Source of the DNA: DATMER01 sp035536935
Lineage (GTDB): Bacteria; Acidobacteriota; Thermoanaerobaculia; Multivoradales; UBA5704
DNA length: 9,071 bases
Direction: 5' to 3'
Assembly (NCBI GenBank): GCA_035536935.1
Contig: DATLNC010000145.1
Span: 1 to 9,071, forward strand
Part shown: piece by piece, positions 1-6,825 of the stretch
Numbering within the stretch: position 1 is the first letter of the stretch
How the letters are laid out: every line of letters starts with the position of its first letter
Position numbers and translations under genes: made by a program
The notes under the pieces: generated by a model
The model's input: only the letters and a program-made list of their open reading frames with translations
The model's database searches: none
Told to the model about the DNA's origin: nothing

Positions 1-657
<657 letters not shown>

Positions 658-687
658 GATTCCTCCTCGATTCAGCGGCCGTTGGTT

Positions 688-1941
688 TCATTCAAGTCGA
701 ATGCGGTCGAAGTCGTCCTGCGCCGACGTGTCCGACAGGATCACCTCGTCGCCGACTTCAAGGCCGCTCACAATTTCCATGGTGGTGACGGAGCTGCGTC
801 CCAGCTTCACCGGCACGCGCACTGCCTCGTCGGTGCCCTTGACCAGCTTGAAGAGCTGGACGCTGTCGCCGCTCTGGCCCACGGCGGGGCGCCCGATGTA
901 GAGGACGTTGTCCAGGCGGTCGAGCTGGATGGTGCCATCCACGGACAGGTTGGGGCGGGCGCCCCTGGGGAGCGGCCCGTCGAAGACGACGTCCACGATG
1001 ACGCTCCCCTCCTGGGCCGACGGGGCGACGCGGAACACGCGGCCGCGCACGACGCCGTTGCGGGTATCGATGGAAGCCTGCATGCCCCTGACCACGTCGC
1101 GGGCCTGGCCCTCGGGGATGCGCAGCTCGGCTTTCAAGTTCTCCGGGCGGGCCACGCGGGCGAGGGTGGTGCCGGGGGTGACCCGCTGACCCACCTGCAT
1201 CGGCAGCTCCTGCAGCACGCCGGGGATGCCGGCGCGCACCTTGAGCGAGTCGAGCTGGCGACGGCGCAGACCGTAGAGCGCCCGCATCTGGTCGACCCGG
1301 GCACGCTGGGCCGCGAGCTGCGCCTGGTTCGACTTCTGGCTCTGGCTGTAGCGCTGGCTCTCGATCTTGCTCTGCTTGCCCGTCTGCGTGGCGCGCAGGC
1401 GCGACCGCTTGAGGTTGATGTCGGGGATGATGCCGTCCTTGGCGAGGACCTCGTCGGCTTCCGACTGGAGCTTGGCCTCTTCGGCGGCCGAGCTGGCCGC
1501 GCTGACCTGGGCCTGCTGGTTCAGGAGCTGGCTCTCGAGCTGGGCCTTCAGGTCCTCGAAGTCGGCCTCGGCCGCCCGGAGCTGCGATTCGGCCTCGACG
1601 GCCGCCTGCTCCACCTCGGGATCGGTCAGCTCCATCAGCACGGTGTCCGCCTGCACGGTCGCGCCAGGCAGGGCCGGAATCCTCTCGACCCGCCCCTCGA
1701 CCGGCGCCGAGATCACGCGGATGTCGACCGGAACGAGCGTTCCGGGACCGCGCACCTCGAGCACCATGGCGCCGCGCTTCACATTATCGATCCAGAGCGT
1801 TTCGCGGCGCACCGGAGGCGCCGCCGGCTCGATCTGGCGGATTCCCAAGGTAACGAGAATGATGGCCGCCACGGCGCCCACCAGCATGATCGTCCTGCGT
1901 ACACGTTGCTTCTCGGCGAATCCGGTCCTTGGCTTGTCCAT
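688..1941 (-). CDS. Efflux periplasmic adaptor (membrane fusion protein), MacA/HlyD-like
   Basis: A 417-residue periplasmic adaptor that would link an inner-membrane ABC permease to an outer-membrane channel. Visible order: a short basic cytoplasmic tail, one membrane anchor (about residues 17-34), then the first half of a lipoyl-like domain (about 60-105, including the APVEGRVERI segment). A long Ala/Gln/Glu-rich coiled-coil hairpin follows (about 108-235), then the second lipoyl half (QVGQRVTPGTTLARV), a beta-barrel and a C-terminal membrane-proximal domain ending in GLEVGDEVILSDTS. I chose ATG 1941 over an in-frame ATG at 1980. The 1941 start puts the basic tail directly before the anchor and has an AGGGG 5-6 nt upstream, while the extra 13 residues of the longer form look like untranslated leader. 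It is the first gene of the operon with the ATPase. An RND-type adaptor is possible from sequence alone, but the adjacent ATPase argues for the ABC type. Confidence 0.92.
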   Translation of the reverse strand: MDKPRTGFAEKQRVRRTIMLVGAVAAIILVTLGIRQIEPAAPPVRRETLWIDNVKRGAMVLEVRGPGTLVPVDIRVISAPVEGRVERIPALPGATVQADTVLMELTDPEVEQAAVEAESQLRAAEADFEDLKAQLESQLLNQQAQVSAASSAAEEAKLQSEADEVLAKDGIIPDINLKRSRLRATQTGKQSKIESQRYSQSQKSNQAQLAAQRARVDQMRALYGLRRRQLDSLKVRAGIPGVLQELPMQVGQRVTPGTTLARVARPENLKAELRIPEGQARDVVRGMQASIDTRNGVVRGRVFRVAPSAQEGSVIVDVVFDGPLPRGARPNLSVDGTIQLDRLDNVLYIGRPAVGQSGDSVQLFKLVKGTDEAVRVPVKLGRSSVTTMEIVSGLEVGDEVILSDTSAQDDFDRIRLE

Positions 1942-2099
1942 GAGACCCCTACTACGCACCGGACGTGCCAGAGGTTGCAAAACGGCGGAAGATATTTAGA
2001 TGGAGTCAGTTGAGCTTGGCGAGGGCGGAGGATGCGGCCCGCGGGCTGTCCGGTGGCGGAACGGCCGCGTCCCAGAAGCGGACAGTGATGGATCCCATT

Positions 2100-2141
2100 C
2101 CCCTCTCCCCTGCCCCTCTCCCCCGTGCCGGGGGAGAGGGG
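2100..2141. repeat. REP-like palindrome with an extra tandem half-arm
   Basis: A perfect 12-bp inverted repeat, arms 2113-2124 (CCCCTCTCCCCC) and 2130-2141 (GGGGGAGAGGGG), with a 5-nt loop GTGCC. Directly upstream, 2100-2110 (CCCCTCTCCCC) repeats 11 nt of the left arm in tandem, separated by TG. Pyrimidine-rich arms plus a purine-rich return arm match the style of dispersed REP-type palindromes seen in many GC-rich bacteria. Whether it is dispersed in this genome cannot be judged from one window. It has no following T tract on either strand, so it is not a classical intrinsic terminator. Confidence 0.7.
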
Positions 2142-2149
2142 TTCTCTGC

Positions 2150-2155
2150 TAGCCT
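2150..2155 (+). promoter_or_regulatory. -10-like hexamer TAGCCT at moaB (possible leaderless start)
   Basis: TAGCCT fits the TANNNT pattern of bacterial -10 elements. It ends 6 nt before the moaB ATG, so transcription starting 7 nt downstream would begin on the ATG itself. No Shine-Dalgarno is present between it and the ATG. No -35 match is visible, because that position falls inside the 2113-2141 hairpin. The motif is short and could be chance; the parallel with polA and carB is what raises it. Confidence 0.35.
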
Positions 2156-2161
2156 TCGATC

Positions 2162-2674
2162 ATGAACACCGTCGAGCAGCATCGCCGTGCCTCGCCCCAC
2201 GTCCTCGGCTTCGCCGTGATCACGGTCAGCGACACCCGCACCCCCGGCGACGACGTGAGCGGACGCACCATCTCGGAGATGGCCCGCGAGGCCGGGCATC
2301 GGGTGGGGGACCCGGTGCTGGTCCCTGACGAGGTGGCCGCGATCCGCGGCGCGGTGGAGCAGGAACTGGCCCGGGAGGGGGTGGACGTGATCGTCCTGAC
2401 CGGGGGCACCGGCTTCTCGCCGCGAGACATCACGCTCGAAGCCGTCGGTCCGCTCCTGCGACGGCCGATCGAGGGCTTCGGCGAGCTGTTCCGGATGCTC
2501 TCCTACCAGCAGGTGGGCTCCGCGGCGATGCTCAGCCGCGCGGCTGCCGGCCTGGTCGGCTCCCGGGTCGTGTTCCTCCTGCCGGGCTCGCCCAAGGCGG
2601 TTTCACTGGCAATGGAAAAACTGATCCTGCCCGAAGCCGGACATCTGCTCGGGCAGGCGCGCAAAGAGAGTTGA
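2162..2674 (+). CDS. moaB: Molybdenum cofactor biosynthesis protein, MoaB/Mog family
   Basis: A 170-residue single-domain MoCF-fold protein of the molybdenum cofactor pathway. Mog-type members adenylylate molybdopterin before molybdate insertion; bacterial MoaB has the same fold but a less clear role. Visible family motifs: VITVSDTRTPGDDVSG near the N-terminus, the TGGTGFSPRD loop (80-89, with Asp89), EGFGELFRMLSY (104-115, nearly the same as in E. coli MoaB), a serine-rich SAAMLSRA stretch and PGSPKA (141-146). Length matches E. coli MoaB (170). The ATG at 2162 is the natural start; no Shine-Dalgarno precedes it and a -10-like hexamer sits 6 nt upstream, hinting at a leaderless mRNA. No other cofactor gene is adjacent. 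It converges on the lipoprotein gene with 9 nt between stops. Mog-like biochemical activity cannot be excluded. Confidence 0.9.
   Translation: MNTVEQHRRASPHVLGFAVITVSDTRTPGDDVSGRTISEMAREAGHRVGDPVLVPDEVAAIRGAVEQELAREGVDVIVLTGGTGFSPRDITLEAVGPLLRRPIEGFGELFRMLSYQQVGSAAMLSRAAAGLVGSRVVFLLPGSPKAVSLAMEKLILPEAGHLLGQARKES
2616..2657 (-). terminator. Possible intrinsic terminator of the lipoprotein gene, inside the moaB 3' end
   Basis: A perfect 9-bp inverted repeat (2626-2634 CCTGCCCGA, 2649-2657 TCGGGCAGG) with a 14-nt loop lies 27 nt past the lipoprotein stop when read on the minus strand. Five nt after the stem the minus strand has TTTTT (2616-2620). The wide loop and the offset T run make it a weak candidate. 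It lies within moaB coding sequence, so codon constraint may explain part of it. Confidence 0.35.
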
Positions 2675-2683
2675 GACGGCGGG

Positions 2684-3064
2684 CTAGCTCGCTTCCTGAT
2701 ACGCGAGATGGCTCTTCAACTGCTCGCGAACTTCGTCCATCTGCAGCTTGTGGTCCGTCGCCTTCCACAGCACTGCGCCTCGAGCCGATCGGATCACCAG
2801 CCCGTGCTCCTTGAATCCCAGCCTCTTCGTCATCTCCGCCGCTTCCGGGGAGTTGGCGTCCAGGCTCTCGACCGTGACCTTACCCGGGAACTCCTTCTCC
2901 AGCGACGCCACGTCCGTCTGCGCATGACTGCAATCCGTACAGCCCGGCTTGTAGTAGTACGTGACCTGGAGTGTCTTGGGCTTCTGGGCGCAACCCATGA
3001 ACAGGGAGGCGCCCAGGAGGAGGGCGGGGATGATCGAGGCCGAAATGCGGAAACCATGTTTCAT
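2684..3064 (-). CDS. Small thioredoxin-fold-like lipoprotein with CxxC
   Basis: A 126-residue exported protein. The N-terminus is a lipoprotein signal: basic MKHGFR, a hydrophobic core and the lipobox LFMGC with Cys25 as the acylated residue. The rest fits a compact thioredoxin-like fold: a strand QVTYYYKPG, the redox pair C42-T-D-C45, a helix, strand VTVESLDAN, a helix through RLGF, then strands GLVIRSARGAVLW and a C-terminal helix. The usual cis-proline of thioredoxins is absent; the aligned position appears to be His87 (KEHGLVI). It may be a redox or thiol-sensing protein at the envelope; its partner is unknown. Start ATG 3064 is set by AGGAGG at 3071-3076 (minus strand), 6 nt away. A TAAGAT hexamer on the minus strand (3088-3093) could be its own -10. 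It lies 55 nt downstream of the GlsB-like gene on the same strand. Confidence 0.8.
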   Translation of the reverse strand: MKHGFRISASIIPALLLGASLFMGCAQKPKTLQVTYYYKPGCTDCSHAQTDVASLEKEFPGKVTVESLDANSPEAAEMTKRLGFKEHGLVIRSARGAVLWKATDHKLQMDEVREQLKSHLAYQEAS

Positions 3065-3119
3065 GGCAAGCCTCCTATAACGCGTGCATCTTAGCACCTC
3101 ATGAGCAGGAGTGCTCCTC

Positions 3120-3395
3120 CTACCTCCTCCGGCTGCCGCCCCGCAGCATCCGCCAGATGGCCAGCAGGACGAAGGATCCCAAAACGGCGATGACCAGGTT
3201 GCGCCAGTCCAGGCCCCCTCCCAGCCCGCCGAACCCCAGGAGCGTCGACAGCCATCCGCCGAGCAGCGCTCCCACGACGCCAATGATGATGGTCATGATG
3301 CAGCCGCCGGGGTCCCTCCCCGGCATCAGTATCTTGGCGATGCCTCCGGCCAGCAGTCCCAGCACGATCCACGCAATCAGGCTCATTCCCTCCAT
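3120..3395 (-). CDS. GlsB/YeaQ/YmgE-family small membrane protein (transglycosylase-associated family)
   Basis: A 91-residue integral membrane protein of the family named after YeaQ/YmgE in E. coli and GlsB in Gram-positives, often linked to envelope or general stress; the molecular function is not known. Three hydrophobic segments are visible: about 5-24 (SLIAWIVLGLLAGGIAKIL), 32-54 (IMTIIIGVVGALLGGWL) and 65-82 (NLVIAVLGSFVLLAIW). The family signature is the polar turn MPGRDPGG followed by the Gly-rich second segment. The tail is basic (RGGSRRR). ATG 3395 is preferred because AGGAG lies 8 nt upstream; an in-frame ATG at 3386 gives the more usual MSLIAW start but its GGAGG is only 2 nt away. 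Slightly longer than the typical 80-85 aa. It is divergent from polA, with 88 bp between the starts. Confidence 0.9.
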   Translation of the reverse strand: MEGMSLIAWIVLGLLAGGIAKILMPGRDPGGCIMTIIIGVVGALLGGWLSTLLGFGGLGGGLDWRNLVIAVLGSFVLLAIWRMLRGGSRRR

Positions 3396-3468
3396 GTCGC
3401 GCTCTCCTTTCTCCCATCCGGAATCGGTGCCAGTCCCATGCCAGGCGAATGTTCGGGTGCAGGGGGCA

Positions 3469-3474
3469 TAGAAT
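3469..3474 (+). promoter_or_regulatory. -10-like hexamer TAGAAT at polA (possible leaderless start)
   Basis: TAGAAT (TANNNT, 5 of 6 to TATAAT) ends 9 nt before the polA ATG. A start site 7 nt after it would leave a leader of about 3 nt. There is no Shine-Dalgarno next to the ATG; the nearest G run (3462-3466) is about 17 nt away and upstream of the hexamer. No recognisable -35 is found at 16-18 bp spacing. Confidence 0.4.
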
Positions 3475-3483
3475 GTCGCCGCC

Positions 3484-6153
3484 ATGGAGACTGAACGCCC
3501 GCGACTCTACCTGATCGACGGCTACTCGAACATCTTCCGCGCCTTCTATGCCATCCGGAACCTCTCCAACTCGCGAGGGGAGCCGACCAACGCCGTCTAC
3601 GGCTTCGTGACCATGCTGCGCAAGCTCCTGCGCGAGGACAAGCCGGACCTCCTCGGCGTGGCCCTCGACGTGGGCAAGACCTTCCGCAGCGAGAAGTACG
3701 AAGAGTACAAGGCCAACCGTACCCCCATGCCCGAGGACCTCCAGAGCCAGATGCCCTGGATCCGCCGTGTCATGGAGGCCTACCGCATCCCCATCCTGGA
3801 GCTCCAGGGCTACGAGGCCGACGACGTCCTCGGCTCCCTCGCCTGCCGCGCCGCCGAGGCCGGCTACGACGTGGTGCTGGTCTCTGCCGACAAGGACCTC
3901 ATGCAGCTCGTGGAGCCGCACGTCTCCCTCTACCACACGGGCCGCACCAAGCTGTACGGCCCCAAGGACGTGGAGGAGGACTTCGGCGTTCCCCCGAACA
4001 AGGTGGCTGACGTCCTGGCCCTGATGGGGGACTCGATCGACAACATCCCCGGCGTGCCCGGCATCGGCGAGAAGGGGGCCAAAGCGCTCATCCAGGAGCA
4101 CGGCTCCCTGGAGACTCTCCTCGAGCGCGCCGCCGAAATCTCGCGCAAGGCGTACCGCGAGGGTCTCCAGCAGCACCGGGAGCAGGCTCTCCTCTCCAAG
4201 GAGCTGTCGACGATCCACACCGACCTGGAGATCGCGTTCGATCCTCAGGCCCTCCGGCTCGAGCCGCCCGACCCCGACGCCCTGCGCAAGCTCTTCACCG
4301 AGCTGGAGTTCTTCTCCCTGGTCGAGGAGCTGAAGTCCACGGCTTCGCTCCCCGGCCGGGAGCTGCCGCCGGTGGAGGAGGCTCCCGCGTCCGGGTCGTG
4401 GCAGGAGCTGACCGCCAAGATGGGAGAAGGAGGGAAGGAGATCTTCGTCGCCGTCCTGGGAGAGGAGCGGGCGCTCGGTCTCGCCGTCGGGCACGGGTTC
4501 GAGGAAGGAGAGGAAGAGGGATCGGTGCTCGTCGCCGACCTCCGCCGCGAGGGCATGCGCCACGCGGCCGTCGCCACCCTGACCCGGTGGATCTCCGATC
4601 CCGGCATCCGCCTCTCCGGGCACAATCTCAAGGAGGTCCTGCGCCTCTCGCCCGAGGGCCTGAACAGCCGCGCGCAGCTCTTCGACGCCATGCTCGTCTC
4701 CTACCTGCTCAAGCCCTCGGTCCACGGCCACACCCTGGACGAGCTGGCCCTGGAGCGCCTGAGCTGCAAGCCGTTGACCGCGAAAGAAGCCGGCTGGGAC
4801 AAGGGGCAGGAGCCGCCGCAGGGCGATTCGCGCCTGGCTGCCTATGCCTGCGAGCGCGTGACCTTCGCCCGCCGCATGACCGCGGCCATGCGGAAGGAGC
4901 TGGGAACCCCGGAGGACGCTCCGCTGGCCCGGGTCTACTCCGGGATCGAGGCTCCGCTCCTGCCCGTGCTCCTGGGAATGGAGGAAGCCGGCATCCTCCT
5001 GGACCCGGGCTATCTGGGGGCGATGTCCGAGGAGCTGGGCACCGAGCTCGCCCAACTCGAAGAGGAGATCTACCGGCAGGCAGGCGAGCGGTTCAACCTG
5101 GGCTCTCCCCAGCAGCTCGGTACCATCCTGTTCGAGAAGATGGGCCTGCCGGTGCTCAAGCGCACCCAGAAGACCAAGAGCTACTCGACGGGTGCGGAGA
5201 CCCTGGAGGATCTCGCGGGCCGGGGCTATCCCATCGCCCAGTTGCTGCTCCGTTACCGGGAGCTGAGCAAGCTCAAGTCCACCTATGTGGACGCGCTGCC
5301 GCTCCTCGTCGCTCTCGATGGCCGCATCCACACCCGCTTCAACCAGGCGGTGGCGGCCACGGGGCGGCTGTCCTCCACCAATCCGAACCTGCAGAACATC
5401 CCGATCCGCACTGAGCTGGGGCAGCGCATCCGGAAGGCCTTCGTGGCCGCTCCGGGCCATGTCCTGCTGGTGGCCGACTACAGCCAGATCGAGCTGCGCA
5501 TCCTCGCCCACATCGCCCAGGAGCAGGAGCTGATCCGCGCCTTTGCCGCGGGAGAGGACATCCATCGTTCGACCGCGGCCGTGGTCTTCAGCGTCTCCCC
5601 GGAGCTGGTGACCTCGGAGCAGCGCCGGGCCGCCAAGACGATCAACTTCGGCATCCTCTACGGCATGAGCGCCTTCGGCCTTGGCCAGGCGCTGAGCATC
5701 CCGTCGCGGGAGGCCGAGGTCTTCATCAAGGCCTACCTGGACCGTTACGCCGGTGTCCGCACCTACGTGGAGGAGACGCAGAAGAGCGCCGAGAAGGAGG
5801 GCAAGGTCGAGACCCTCTACGGGAGGGTGCGCTGGCTGCCGGACATCCAGAGCAAGAACCGGAACCTGCGCGAGAACGCCCGCCGCATGGCCATCAACGC
5901 CCGCATCCAGGGGACCGCGGCCGATCTCCTGAAGCTGGCCATGATCGCCACCGACCGGCGTCTGAAGAAGGAGCATCCTGACGCCCGCCTGCTGCTGACC
6001 GTGCACGACGAGCTGGTCCTCGAGGTCCCGGAGGGCAGCGTCGAGGCTGTTGCTGCCCTGGTCAAGCAGGAGATGGAGGGCGTGGCGCAGTTCCAGGTAC
6101 CGCTGGTGGTGGACGTCGGCTGGGGGCCGAGCTGGTACGAGGCGAAGCGCTAG
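3484..6153 (+). CDS. polA: DNA polymerase I
   Basis: Family A polymerase of 889 residues for Okazaki fragment processing and repair synthesis. The N-terminal 5' nuclease (about 1-290) is intact: LIDGYSNIFRAFYA with Asp12, EADD (111-114), ADKD (135-138) and GDSIDNIPGVPGIGEKG (182-198), the last covering the helix-hairpin DNA-binding motif. The polymerase domain (about 480-889) has motif A DYSQIELR with catalytic Asp665, motif B RRAAKTINFGILYG (714-727, with Phe722 at the nucleotide-selectivity position) and motif C VHDE (840-843, Asp842). The middle proofreading domain (about 310-470) keeps a recognisable shape but not the four metal-binding acids: no DxE near 320, NLKEV (381-385) in place of NLKxD, and YACER (454-458) in place of YxxxD. 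It also has an acidic loop EEGEEEGS (340-347). This resembles Thermus and Bacillus PolA, which cannot proofread. Start ATG 3484 fits the family N-terminus and lacks a Shine-Dalgarno. Confidence 0.98.
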   Translation: METERPRLYLIDGYSNIFRAFYAIRNLSNSRGEPTNAVYGFVTMLRKLLREDKPDLLGVALDVGKTFRSEKYEEYKANRTPMPEDLQSQMPWIRRVMEAYRIPILELQGYEADDVLGSLACRAAEAGYDVVLVSADKDLMQLVEPHVSLYHTGRTKLYGPKDVEEDFGVPPNKVADVLALMGDSIDNIPGVPGIGEKGAKALIQEHGSLETLLERAAEISRKAYREGLQQHREQALLSKELSTIHTDLEIAFDPQALRLEPPDPDALRKLFTELEFFSLVEELKSTASLPGRELPPVEEAPASGSWQELTAKMGEGGKEIFVAVLGEERALGLAVGHGFEEGEEEGSVLVADLRREGMRHAAVATLTRWISDPGIRLSGHNLKEVLRLSPEGLNSRAQLFDAMLVSYLLKPSVHGHTLDELALERLSCKPLTAKEAGWDKGQEPPQGDSRLAAYACERVTFARRMTAAMRKELGTPEDAPLARVYSGIEAPLLPVLLGMEEAGILLDPGYLGAMSEELGTELAQLEEEIYRQAGERFNLGSPQQLGTILFEKMGLPVLKRTQKTKSYSTGAETLEDLAGRGYPIAQLLLRYRELSKLKSTYVDALPLLVALDGRIHTRFNQAVAATGRLSSTNPNLQNIPIRTELGQRIRKAFVAAPGHVLLVADYSQIELRILAHIAQEQELIRAFAAGEDIHRSTAAVVFSVSPELVTSEQRRAAKTINFGILYGMSAFGLGQALSIPSREAEVFIKAYLDRYAGVRTYVEETQKSAEKEGKVETLYGRVRWLPDIQSKNRNLRENARRMAINARIQGTAADLLKLAMIATDRRLKKEHPDARLLLTVHDELVLEVPEGSVEAVAALVKQEMEGVAQFQVPLVVDVGWGPSWYEAKR

Positions 6154-6180
6154 GGCATGTCTGCAGAGCTGAGTTGAAAA

Positions 6181-6203
6181 GGGGAGGGGGCGAGCCCCTC
6201 CCC
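6181..6203 (-). terminator. Hairpin terminator between polA and the 177-aa gene
   Basis: A perfect 9-bp stem (6181-6189 GGGGAGGGG, 6195-6203 CCCCTCCCC) with loop GCGAG. Read on the minus strand it starts 10 nt after the stop of the 177-aa gene and is followed directly by TTTT, as expected for an intrinsic terminator. Read on the plus strand it lies 27 nt after the polA stop, but only a broken pyrimidine tract follows, so termination of polA would be weaker. Confidence 0.65.
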
Positions 6204-6213
6204 CTGGTTCTTC

Positions 6214-6747
6214 CTACAGACGGACCAACTGGTAGTCGCCCCGCACCGCGGTGGGCGAGCCCAACGCTCTGCGGCGGTCGGAGGGATCCGGCAGGTGCAT
6301 GGGCTGGCGGAGCTGCTCCTGTCCGAAAAGGCGCCGCAGGAACTTCATGGCTTCCTCCTCGATCAGCTCGGGCTTCACGTGCTGGAGGCCGAGCTTCTTG
6401 CTGAGAAGCCCGAAGCCCACGCCCTCGTGCGTCACCCGCACGGTCTGCGTGGAGGCATCGCCGAAGAACAGCACCGAGCGCTCGAAATCCTCCCAGCGGT
6501 CCAGTTTTACGCGCAGCCCGGCAGCGGTCCGCTTGTGAAAGATCGACGCCGATTCGACCTTGCCCACGAGGATGTCCTTGACCTCCTCGAGGATCGGGAC
6601 GATCGTCGACCGCGCGACGCGGCCGAACGCCTCCTGGAATTGCTCGTTCTGACGAAGAAACTCCTCGGGATTGAGCCTCTTCTCCTCCATCATCTGCTCG
6701 TGGCGCTTGAGAAGGAGGTGAATCCGCTCGACATTGGCTTTATCCAT
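6214..6747 (-). CDS. Conserved-looking hypothetical protein, 177 aa, unrecognised
   Basis: I do not recognise this family. The protein is soluble, with no signal peptide or membrane segment. The first 70 residues are charged and helical (KRHEQMMEEKRLNPEEFLRQ), probably coiled-coil. A mixed alpha/beta centre follows, rich in alternating hydrophobic residues (LRVKLDRWEDFERSVLFFGD, then STQTVRVTHEGVGFGLLSKK), then a helix EEEAMKFLRRLFGQEQL and a polar tail ending DYQLVRL. ATG 6747 is chosen over an in-frame ATG at 6795 because the extra 16 residues look like leader sequence. A GGGAG lies 9 nt upstream of 6747, a rather long spacing. Codon use looks like that of the neighbours and the frame is fully open, so it is probably a real gene. 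It converges on polA and follows the glycoside hydrolase gene by 78 nt on the same strand. Confidence 0.75.
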   Translation of the reverse strand: MDKANVERIHLLLKRHEQMMEEKRLNPEEFLRQNEQFQEAFGRVARSTIVPILEEVKDILVGKVESASIFHKRTAAGLRVKLDRWEDFERSVLFFGDASTQTVRVTHEGVGFGLLSKKLGLQHVKPELIEEEAMKFLRRLFGQEQLRQPMHLPDPSDRRRALGSPTAVRGDYQLVRL

Positions 6748-6825
6748 ATAAGAAGGCTCCCATACCCTTACAGGGCTGTCTTCAAGACATGCCATCCGCG
6801 TGCCAGCGGGGGAGCGATCGATCGG
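6748..6825 (-). other. Short intergenic region upstream of the 177-aa gene
   Basis: On the minus strand this 78-bp gap holds TTGAAG (about 6779-6784) as a possible -35 but no clear -10 at the right spacing. A small palindrome GTCTTCAAGAC (6778-6788, 5-bp arms around one base) covers the -35 candidate and could be a binding site or chance. I see no terminator for the glycoside hydrolase gene, so read-through into the 177-aa gene is possible. Confidence 0.3.

Larger units (their letters stand above)
1942..2161. other. Divergent intergenic region between the efflux operon and moaB
   Basis: About 220 bp without a credible gene. It must carry the promoter for the minus-strand efflux operon and the plus-strand promoter of moaB. 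I could not find a convincing -35/-10 pair for the efflux operon; a TAAATA on the minus strand (about 1993-1998) has no good -35 partner. The right half holds the palindromic repeat at 2113-2141 and the -10-like hexamer at 2150-2155, listed separately. Confidence 0.5.

Noticed and set aside
2006..2299. A 97-codon minus-strand frame over the moaB start
   Set aside because: It crosses the palindrome and the moaB N-terminus, shows no family resemblance and has no Shine-Dalgarno.
3103..3118. A small hairpin (GAGCA-GGAG-TGCTC) between the GlsB-like gene and the lipoprotein gene
   Set aside because: Only 5 bp and no T tract follows on the minus strand, so it is too weak to call a terminator.
3091..6006. 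A 971-codon open frame on the minus strand, antisense to polA
   Set aside because: Its translation is low-complexity, Leu/Gly/His/Gln-rich and has no family motif. It covers polA, whose motifs are unmistakable; long antisense frames are expected in GC-rich genes.
6181..6203. Counting this hairpin as another copy of the palindrome at 2113-2141
   Set aside because: The arms share only a G/C-run style (GGGGAGGGG versus GGGGGAGAGGGG), loops differ, and the minus-strand TTTT next to a gene stop is better explained as a terminator.
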